Assembly: GCF_900109465.1 (NCBI RefSeq)
Contig: NZ_FOAZ01000001.1
Span: forward strand, 1-64,000
Source of the DNA: Streptacidiphilus jiangxiensis
Lineage (GTDB): Bacteria; Actinomycetota; Actinomycetes; Streptomycetales; Streptomycetaceae
Length of the DNA stretch: 64,000 nucleotides
Direction of reading: 5' to 3'
Under the pieces are notes generated by a model. That model saw nothing but the letters and a program-made list of their open reading frames with translations. It did no database searches and was not told where the DNA came from. A program made the translations under genes and the position numbers. Shown in pieces: positions 58,085-64,000 of the stretch (position 1 is its first letter; each line of letters opens with the position of its first letter).

Positions 58085-60205
58085 TTACCCCAGTGCCGCG
58101 GGCAGCGGGCGGGCGTGGAGGACGTCGAGGCCGGAGACGGCGCGGGTGAGGCAGACGTAGAGGCGGCGCAGGCCCGTACGGAGGTCCGCCTCGCCGTCGA
58201 CGATGGCCGCCGGCTCGTCCAGGACCACGTAGTCGTACTCCAGACCCTTGGCCAGCGAGGCCGGGACCAGGGTGAGCCGGCTCTCGGCGTTCGTCTCCGT
58301 GCCGGGGTCGAGGTAGGGCAGGCCCGCGGCCGTGAGTGCCGCGCCCAGCGCGGGGACGCGTGCGTCCGCCGCGATGAGGCCGATCGAGCCCTCGTTGCGC
58401 AGCGCCGCGCCGACCGCCGCCAGGACCGCTTCCGTCAGCGCCGGTGGCGTCGCCGGCGCCAGCTCGGACGCCGCGTCCAGCGCGTCCGCGTCCTCCGGCG
58501 CGGCGGAGCCGTCGACGCGGCGGATCGCCAACGTGTCGGACGCGGTGCGGATCGACGTCGCGGGGGCCAGGTCGGGGGCGATCTCGGGCAGCAGGCGCGA
58601 CGCGTAGCCGATGACCTCGCCGGGGACACGGAAGCCGACGGTCAGCTCCTCCACCCGTGAGCCGGGCTTGCCCAGATGGTGCAGGGCGGTGGACCAGGAG
58701 TCCGTGGACCACGGCGTCGTGCCCTGGGCGATGTCGCCCAGCACCGTCGCGGATCCCGTCGTGCAGCGGCGGCCGACCGCGCGGTACTGCATGGGGGAGA
58801 GGTCCTGGGCCTCGTCGAGGACGACGTGGCCCAGCGAGGCCGTGCGCTCGACCAGATCCCGCGCCTCGTCCACGAGGACCGCGTCCGCGGGCGTCCAGGG
58901 CGCGGTCCTGACGCCCTTGCCGGGCTTGGGCCACAACACCGCCGCCTGCTCCTCCTCCGTGAGCAGTCCCTCCGCGCACCGCGCGAGGAACTCGGCGTCG
59001 GAGAGCAGGCGCAGCACCAGCTTGGCCGGGTCGACCGGCGGCCACAGGGCCTTGGCCGTCGCCTTCACGGCGGGCGTGCGGGCGACCGCGTCCTGGACAC
59101 GGTCGTCGGGGGCCTCGCCCCCCTGCTCCATCTTCACCAGGACGGCGTGCGCGATCCGCTGCGGCAGCGCGGCCTGGGCCGCGCCGTAACGGATGTCACG
59201 GTCCATCAGCTCCCGGACGATCTCCTCCAGCTCGTAGGAGGCGACACGCCAGCGGCGCGAGCCGCGGACCACGACGCAGCCCTCCGTCGGCAGGGTGATG
59301 CCCGAGCGCACGGCGCGCCGCAGCACCTCGGCCATCCGCGCGTCGCCCTTGATCCGGGCCGCCTGCGCGGTGTCGGTGCCGCGCAGCGGGACGTGCGCGA
59401 CCAGTTCCTCCACGGTGGCCTGGGCGACGTCCAGTTCGCCCAGCGCCGGCAGGACCTGCTCGATGTACTGGAGGAAGGACCGGTTCGGGCCGATGACCAG
59501 CGTGCCGGTGCGGGCCAGGCGCTCGCGGTGGGCGTAGAGGAGGTAGGCGACACGGTGCAGGCCGACGGCGGTCTTCCCGGTGCCGGGCGCCCCCTGGACA
59601 CAGACGGTGCCGTGCACGTCGGCACGGACGATCTCGTCCTGCTCGGGCTGGATGGTCGCGACGATGTCGCGCATCGGGCCGACGCGAGGACGCTCGATCT
59701 CCGCCGCGAGCAGCGCGCTCGCCCCGGTCGTCTCCTCGGGGTCGGTCAGGTGCTCGTCCTCGTAGGCGGTCAACTCGCCTCCGGTGTAACCGAAGCGGCG
59801 ACGCAGCCCGATGTCCATCGGGTCCTTCTTGCTGGCCCGGTAGAAGGACTGGGAGACCGGCGCGCGCCAGTCGATGACCATCGGGTCGCCGTCGGCGTCG
59901 TGGACGTGGCGGCGGCCGATGTAGAACCGCTCGCCCTCACCGCCCTCCGCGAGGTCCGCGCCCGGTGCGTGCAGGAAGTCGACCCGGCCGAAGAAGAGCG
60001 GGGTGTGCGCAAGGTCGGCGAGGGCCTTGATCCGGTCGTCGATCTCGCGGGCCAGGATCGCGGCGTTGACCCAGTTGCCGGTGACGTCGCGGATGTCCAG
60101 CGACTCGACGTCCTCGCGCATGGAGCGCAGTGCGGAACGGGAGGAGGCCAGGTGGGAGCGCTCGCGGTCGAGCGGGTTGTCGGAAGCTGTGCTGTGCGCA
60201 GGCAC
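58085..60205 (-). CDS. helD: HelD-family RNA polymerase-associated helicase-like ATPase
   Basis: About 706 residues from GTG 60205 with GGAAGG upstream; a longer frame does not look coding. It is a UvrD/Rep-like ATPase with the HelD N-terminal coiled coil (NPLDRERSHLASSRSALRSM) and the family signature ERFYIGRRHVHDADGDPMVI, DWRAPVSQSFYRAS. Walker A is QGAPGTGKTAVGLHRVAYLL (~205) and Walker B lies in HVVLDEAQDLSPMQYRAVGR. Conserved late motifs include VEELTVGFRVPGEVIGYASR and AKGLEYDYVVLDEP, then RRLYVCLTRAV. HelD removes stalled or rifampicin-bound RNA polymerase from DNA; some actinomycete copies give rifampicin resistance. I see no rifampicin-associated element upstream, so this is more likely a housekeeping copy. 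Confidence 0.93.
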   Translation of the reverse strand: MPAHSTASDNPLDRERSHLASSRSALRSMREDVESLDIRDVTGNWVNAAILAREIDDRIKALADLAHTPLFFGRVDFLHAPGADLAEGGEGERFYIGRRHVHDADGDPMVIDWRAPVSQSFYRASKKDPMDIGLRRRFGYTGGELTAYEDEHLTDPEETTGASALLAAEIERPRVGPMRDIVATIQPEQDEIVRADVHGTVCVQGAPGTGKTAVGLHRVAYLLYAHRERLARTGTLVIGPNRSFLQYIEQVLPALGELDVAQATVEELVAHVPLRGTDTAQAARIKGDARMAEVLRRAVRSGITLPTEGCVVVRGSRRWRVASYELEEIVRELMDRDIRYGAAQAALPQRIAHAVLVKMEQGGEAPDDRVQDAVARTPAVKATAKALWPPVDPAKLVLRLLSDAEFLARCAEGLLTEEEQAAVLWPKPGKGVRTAPWTPADAVLVDEARDLVERTASLGHVVLDEAQDLSPMQYRAVGRRCTTGSATVLGDIAQGTTPWSTDSWSTALHHLGKPGSRVEELTVGFRVPGEVIGYASRLLPEIAPDLAPATSIRTASDTLAIRRVDGSAAPEDADALDAASELAPATPPALTEAVLAAVGAALRNEGSIGLIAADARVPALGAALTAAGLPYLDPGTETNAESRLTLVPASLAKGLEYDYVVLDEPAAIVDGEADLRTGLRRLYVCLTRAVSGLDVLHARPLPAALG

Positions 60206-60519
60206 GAAGGAGCCTTCCCGGCTGCGCGGGGCCGGGGGTGTCCGGCGCGCAGCGGTCTCAAAAGTCTGCGATGGAATTTGAGAACCACCCGGTTTCCGTC
60301 CGGGCGGAGCCTCCCCACGTGCGTCCCGGGGAGGCGGCAGACCGGACACCCTATACCCACGAACGACCTGCGGGCGAACCGCTTATTTACTCGTTGAATA
60401 TCAGGGGTAACCCTGAGGAGATGACGAGGTCGTGTCCCTCTGCGGGATGACGCCGCAGGCCCTGCGGATTCGGCCGTTGGGCTGACGATTCACGGGCGCC
60501 CGAAACCTACCTTTGAGAC
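60206..60519. other. Gene-free divergent region between helD and a small gene
   Basis: 314 bases without a convincing gene. It holds an imperfect palindrome (TCTCAAA at 60256 and TTTGAGA at 60277) about 50 bases before helD, and TCAGGG-N4-CCCTGA at 60401-60416 in an AT-richer stretch, which may mark the promoter of the small plus-strand gene. Confidence 0.45.
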
Positions 60520-60723
60520 ATGGCTACCGCACACATCGACCCCCGCCCCCGACCCACCCACCGTCCCGTCGTCGCCCGTGGTGCCACCAAGGCGGCACGC
60601 GCGCCGCGCAACCCGATCGCGGCCTGCGCGCGCCGCGTCGGCATCGTGGCCAGCACGGCCTTCTCCGTCGTCGTCCTCGGCCACGACGGCCTTCCGGACG
60701 ATCTCGTCCGGAAGGCCGACTGA
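60520..60723 (+). CDS. Small basic protein, unknown
   Basis: 67 residues starting at ATG 60520 (MATAHIDPRPRPTHRPVVAR, then GATKAARAPRNPIAACARRV, GIVASTAFSVVVLGHDGLPD). It is Pro/Arg-rich at first and then has a short hydrophobic stretch (VGIVASTAFSVVVLG). The ribosome binding site is weak. The last ~10 codons overlap a strong 14-bp hairpin, an unusual place for a terminator. I do not recognise a family; the coding status is likely but not certain. Confidence 0.55.
   Translation: MATAHIDPRPRPTHRPVVARGATKAARAPRNPIAACARRVGIVASTAFSVVVLGHDGLPDDLVRKAD
60688..60717. terminator. Strong hairpin inside the end of the small gene
   Basis: Arms GGCCTTCCGGACGA (60688-60701) and TCGTCCGGAAGGCC (60704-60717) are perfect complements; the real loop is about six bases. 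It lies upstream of the stop codon at 60721-60723 and between convergent genes. Confidence 0.7.
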
Positions 60724-60744
60724 CCGGGCCGGAGCGCGCGAGCG

Positions 60745-62301
60745 TCAGCCGATGGCGTAGGCGCGGTAGACCGTGGTGGTCGCGCTGCTGCCGTCGGTGT
60801 CGTTGACGGTCGAGCGGAGCGAGACCGCTCCGGAGGCCGCGTTCGGCACCAGTGCCGCCCACGTGCCACCCGTGTGCGTGACGGAGACGGCCTGCCAGGT
60901 GACGCCGCCGTCGAACGACGCCCACACCTTGACCGAGCTGACCGTGCCCCGGTGGTCGGCGATCGACTGGTCACCGCCCTGGTGGTCCAGCCAGAGCGTC
61001 ACCCGGGTGCTGCTCTTCGGCGCGGCCTGGTCGTCCATGCCGAGCCCCTGCGGGTCGAAGCTCGTCAGGTAGGCCGGTGCGTAGGCGTTGACCGCCGGAT
61101 TGATGTAGTAGTGCACGCTGACCGTCGACGCCGTCGACAGCATGCCCGCCGGGTAGTGGATCCCGGGGTAGTAGCGCTGGGCCGCGATGTTCACCGTGTA
61201 CCAGCCCTTGGAGCTGACGTGCGGCTCCCAGCTGCCGGGCACCGGGCCCATGTCCGTCCAGCTGTGCGAGGAGACGACCTTGCCGCCCTCGACCAGCGTG
61301 CCGGTGTACTTCGCCGCCGCCTCGTGGGCGTACGCGACGGTCGGGTCCGTGAACATGTCCGGCTGGAAGTCCAGACGCCCGTACCAGGTGGACGGCTGTG
61401 ACCCCACCGGGCCCCAGGTGTTGGCGTACAGGCCCTGCGCGTAGTGGCCGCCGGCCTGGAACTGCCGGTCCGCCTCCACGCCGCCGAAGTCGGCGTTGGT
61501 GGCGTCGTCCATCTCGTCCGAGCGGACCGCCCAGGTGCCCGCGGAGACGTGCGCGGTCATCGCGAAGGGCGGGGCGCCGCGGTAGAACTCCTGGAACAGC
61601 CGGTTCTGGCACGAGTTCGTCGTGCTCAGCGGCTGGAGGGAGAAGTCGACGTCCGAGGTGCCCTCGGGCCCACGCTTCGCCTGGACGTGGACGCTCGCGA
61701 GCGACGCGGCCTTGAAGGTCACCGTGGGGGTGCTCGGGACGCCGTTGGTCTGCCCGCTGACGGAGTAGACGTCGGTGGCCGTCATCGGCTGGCCCCACGA
61801 GGCCAGGTAACCGAGGTGCACCTGGGAGGAGCTGCTCGGGATCACGTAGAACTTGCCCGGCGAGCCCCACGCGCCGGCGCCCATCGGGCTCGACCCGATG
61901 CACAGCTGGGCGTAGTAGCTCTCCTGCACGTTCGCCGGGGCGTGGTCGAGCCGGATGGAGAGCGGGCGGCCCTTGCGGGCGTCGATCGTGGTCGTGGTGC
62001 GGCCCGAGACGGTGACGAGCTGCGAGCCCATCGTGTCCGTCTGGTCCTTGCTGTTCCAGATGTCGACGACGACGCCGTACCGGCCGGCGGGCAGCGACAG
62101 CGCCCGGCCGCTGGTGAACTGGTACGACTGGCCGGTCGTCAGGCTCAGCACCTCACCGGAGGTGGCGACCTTCGCGCCGCTTCGGCCGAGGGTGTCGACG
62201 GTGAGCGAACTGCTCGCGGCCGAGGCCGGGGTGCTCACCCCGGTGAGAAGGAGCGGCGTGAGGGCGGCCGCGGTGGCGAGGGTTCTTCGGATACGACGCA
62301 T
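60745..62301 (-). CDS. Secreted protein, function unknown
   Basis: 518 residues from ATG 62301. It has a clear signal peptide (MRRIRRTLATAAALTPLLLT, cleavage after ASA). The mature protein is beta-rich, with Ser/Thr-rich strands, an early segment LPAGRYGVVVDIWNSKDQTD, a central FPPAMTAHVSAGTW-like region (FAMTAHVSAGTWAVRSDEMD), and a C-terminal module (VKVWASFDGGVTWQAVSVTH, TVNDTDGSSATTTVYRAYAI) of the kind found at the ends of subtilisin-like secreted peptidases. There is no protease triad or other catalytic motif. It may be a stand-alone relative of the non-catalytic domains of secreted proteases. Confidence 0.82.
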   Translation of the reverse strand: MRRIRRTLATAAALTPLLLTGVSTPASAASSSLTVDTLGRSGAKVATSGEVLSLTTGQSYQFTSGRALSLPAGRYGVVVDIWNSKDQTDTMGSQLVTVSGRTTTTIDARKGRPLSIRLDHAPANVQESYYAQLCIGSSPMGAGAWGSPGKFYVIPSSSSQVHLGYLASWGQPMTATDVYSVSGQTNGVPSTPTVTFKAASLASVHVQAKRGPEGTSDVDFSLQPLSTTNSCQNRLFQEFYRGAPPFAMTAHVSAGTWAVRSDEMDDATNADFGGVEADRQFQAGGHYAQGLYANTWGPVGSQPSTWYGRLDFQPDMFTDPTVAYAHEAAAKYTGTLVEGGKVVSSHSWTDMGPVPGSWEPHVSSKGWYTVNIAAQRYYPGIHYPAGMLSTASTVSVHYYINPAVNAYAPAYLTSFDPQGLGMDDQAAPKSSTRVTLWLDHQGGDQSIADHRGTVSSVKVWASFDGGVTWQAVSVTHTGGTWAALVPNAASGAVSLRSTVNDTDGSSATTTVYRAYAIG

Positions 62302-62326
62302 GAAGTTGTGGCCCCCTGTCTGCGAT

Positions 62327-62342
62327 GCCCCCGCTCGGGGGC
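62327..62342 (-). terminator. Short hairpin after the XPB gene
   Basis: 6-bp stem GCCCCC/GGGGGC with a 4-base loop, 55 bases past the XPB stop on the minus strand and just before the secreted-protein gene. It is weak as a terminator. Confidence 0.45.
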
Positions 62343-62396
62343 GGCTGATCGTAGCAGCGACGATTCAGCGCCCCCAAGGCGGATTCACCGGAGACT

Positions 62397-64000
62397 TCAG
62401 AGGATGTCGTCCGCGTCCACGATCCGGTAGGCGTAGCCCTGTTCGGCCAGGAACCGCTGCCGGTGCGCGGCGAAGTCCTGGTCGATGGTGTCCCGGGCCA
62501 CGACGGAGTAGAAGTGCGCCATGTGCCCGTCCGCCTTGGGGCGCAGCACCCGGCCCAACCGCTGGGCCTCCTCCTGGCGCGAGCCGAACGTCCCGGAGAC
62601 CTGGATCGCCACTGTCGCCTCGGGCAGGTCGATGGAGAAGTTGGCGACCTTGGACACCACCAGCACGCTGATCTCGCCCTCGCGGAAGGCGTCGAAGAGC
62701 TTCTCGCGCTGCGCGTTCGTCGTCTCGCCCTTGATGACCGGCGCGTCCAGCGCCTCACCCAGCTCGTCGAGCTGGTCGATGTACTGGCCGATGACCAGGG
62801 TGGGCGTGCCCCGGTGCTTCTCCACCAGCGCCTGCGTGACGCGGCGCTTCGTCGCCGTCGTGGCGCAGAAGCGGTACCGCTCCTCCGGCTCCGCCGTCGC
62901 GTAGGCGAGCCGCTCGTGGTCGGTCAGGGTGACCCGCACCTCGCAGCAGTCCGCCGGGGCGATGTAGCCCTGCGCCTCGATCTCCTTCCACGGGGCGTCG
63001 AAGCGCTTGGGGCCGATGAGGGAGAACACGTCTCCCTCGCGCCCGTCCTCGCGCACCAGCGTCGCGGTCAGGCCGAGCCGACGGCGCGCCTGCAGGTCGG
63101 CGGTGAACTTGAAGACCGGCGCGGGCAGCAGGTGCACCTCGTCGTAGACGATCAGACCCCAGTCGCGCGAGTCGAACAGCTCCAGGTGCGGGTAGACGCC
63201 CTTCCGCTTGGTCGTCATCACCTGGTAGGTGGCGATGGTGACCGGCCGGATCTCCTTGCGGGCACCGCTGTACTCGCCGATCTCGTCCTCGGTCAGGGAG
63301 GTCCGCTTGACCAGCTCGTGCTTCCACTGGCGGGCCGAGACGGTGTTGGTGACCAGGATCAGCGTGGTCGCCTTGGCCTTGGCCATCGCGGCCGCGCCGA
63401 CCAGCGTCTTGCCGGCGCCGCAGGGCAGCACCACGACGCCGGAGCCGCCGTGCCAGAAGCCGTCGGCGGCCTGCTGCTGGTAGGGGCGCAGCTGCCAGCC
63501 GTCCTGCGCCAGGTCGATCGGGTGCGCCTCGCCGTCGACGTACCCGGCGGTGTCCTCGGCCGGCCAGCCGAGCTTGAGCAGCACCTGCTTGATCTGGCCG
63601 CGCTCGGACGGGTGCACCAGCACGGTGTCCGGGTCGAGGCGCTGGCCCACCAGCGGGATGATCTTCTTCGACCGCAGCACCTCTTCCAGGACCATGCGGT
63701 CGGTCGCGGTCAGCACCAGCCCGTGCACCGGGTCCTTGGCCAGCTTCAGGCGCCCGTAGCGGTCCATGGTGTCGGCGATGTCCACCAGCAGGGCGTTCGG
63801 CACGGGGTAGCGCGAGAAGCGCACCAGCGCGTCCACCACCTGCTCGGCGTCGTGCCCGGCGGCGCGCGCGTTCCACAGGCCCAGCGGGGTCACCCGGTAG
63901 GTGTGCACGTGTTCCGGTGCCCGCTCCAGCTCGGCGAAGGGCGCGATGACGCGCCGGCAGTCGTCCGCGGCGGCGTGGCCGGTCTCCAGGAGCAGGGTCT
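62397..64000 (-). CDS. XPB-type DNA repair helicase, N-terminus beyond the window
   Basis: At least 534 residues are visible and the frame stays open to the window edge: the residues upstream (TLLLETGHAADDC-type stretch, then VIAPFAELERAPEHVHTY) are clearly coding, so the true start lies beyond 64000. It is a superfamily 2 helicase: Walker A VVVLPCGAGKTLVGAAAMAK, the DEVH box in WGLIVYDEVHLLPAP, the XPB-specific RED motif in LTATLVREDGREGDVFSLIG, and motif VI in FGSRQEEAQRLGRVLRPKAD. Bacterial XPB acts in DNA unwinding and repair and is widespread in actinomycetes. The final ~25 residues (QRFLAEQGYAYRIVDADDIL) match the family end. Confidence 0.96.
   Translation of the reverse strand, partial: TLLLETGHAAADDCRRVIAPFAELERAPEHVHTYRVTPLGLWNARAAGHDAEQVVDALVRFSRYPVPNALLVDIADTMDRYGRLKLAKDPVHGLVLTATDRMVLEEVLRSKKIIPLVGQRLDPDTVLVHPSERGQIKQVLLKLGWPAEDTAGYVDGEAHPIDLAQDGWQLRPYQQQAADGFWHGGSGVVVLPCGAGKTLVGAAAMAKAKATTLILVTNTVSARQWKHELVKRTSLTEDEIGEYSGARKEIRPVTIATYQVMTTKRKGVYPHLELFDSRDWGLIVYDEVHLLPAPVFKFTADLQARRRLGLTATLVREDGREGDVFSLIGPKRFDAPWKEIEAQGYIAPADCCEVRVTLTDHERLAYATAEPEERYRFCATTATKRRVTQALVEKHRGTPTLVIGQYIDQLDELGEALDAPVIKGETTNAQREKLFDAFREGEISVLVVSKVANFSIDLPEATVAIQVSGTFGSRQEEAQRLGRVLRPKADGHMAHFYSVVARDTIDQDFAAHRQRFLAEQGYAYRIVDADDIL

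Noticed and set aside
60206..60519. A rifamycin-associated element upstream of helD
   Set aside because: No sequence resembling the element as I remember it is present, so a rifampicin-induced copy is not supported.

Overview
The window is chromosomal DNA of a high-GC actinomycete, most likely a member of the Streptomycetaceae (Streptomyces, Kitasatospora or Streptacidiphilus). The evidence is the very high GC with strong third-position GC bias, frequent GTG/TTG starts, AGGAGG-like ribosome binding sites, DasR-type operators beside nag genes, a GAF-PAS-GGDEF protein of the CdgB type, a family 2B encapsulin of the EshA type, and the run threonine synthase - MoaD-like protein - cold shock protein - groEL2 preceded by nag and trehalose genes. 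From memory, this order matches part of the S. coelicolor chromosome around cdgB-nagKA-groEL2; I could not check it. I see no rRNA, tRNA, CRISPR array, transposase, integrase or prophage.

Layout. 1-5.3 kb: the 3' end of metK, a terminator, and two large secreted proteins on the minus strand, one with FG-GAP repeats. 5.7-14.0 kb: a three-gene plus-strand operon of a YqiJ-like membrane protein with a long His/Gly tract, a flotillin-like protein with an internal 40-residue repeat, and a ~1,710-residue DUF3686-type AAA ATPase whose end overlaps a convergent PucR-type regulator. 15-16.7 kb: a class F-like sortase with a secreted, poorly conserved wall-sorting candidate, and a DUF4287 protein. 16.9-22.3 kb: malonyl-CoA synthetase (matB) and a sugar-lactone oxidase, facing a PLP-dependent amino acid deaminase/aldolase and a TetR regulator across a perfect 24-bp inverted repeat; then a truncated haemoglobin. 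22.4-27.4 kb: an EamA transporter and a kynurenine-pathway cluster (tryptophan dioxygenase, kynureninase, an Lrp/AsnC regulator and a formamidase-like hydrolase) that would turn tryptophan into anthranilate. 27.7-29.9 kb: a family 2B encapsulin shell gene with no recognisable cargo next to it, followed by a DUF4239 membrane protein.

30-37.9 kb: DinB, an ECF sigma factor with its membrane partner, GNAT, ArfB, a flavin reductase, a GAF-PAS-GGDEF diguanylate cyclase and a secreted carbohydrate-binding protein. 38-43.9 kb: nagA and a ROK kinase, translationally coupled, behind a cluster of DasR-like sites, divergent from a sugar ABC importer that lacks its own ATPase. 43.9-50.7 kb: cupin, DUF3263, otsB, a PASTA Ser/Thr kinase with a downstream membrane protein carrying repeated Thr-x-Arg-Leu motifs, otsA and gpgS. 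50.8-55.1 kb: a SAM-I riboswitch, thrC, a MoaD/ThiS-like protein, cspA and groEL2 under tandem CIRCE elements. 55-64 kb: small uncharacterised genes, an HD-domain protein, cutC, HelD, a secreted protein and the 3' part of an XPB helicase that runs off the window.

Four copies of one intergenic repeat (about 120-175 bp, stem-loop forming) sit next to gene 3' ends at 23.8, 27.4, 34.0 and 57.9 kb. The best candidates for undescribed biology are the YqiJ/flotillin/ATPase operon, the orphan encapsulin locus, the kinase-linked Thr-x-Arg-Leu protein, the dispersed repeat family and the 24-bp palindrome at 19.74 kb.
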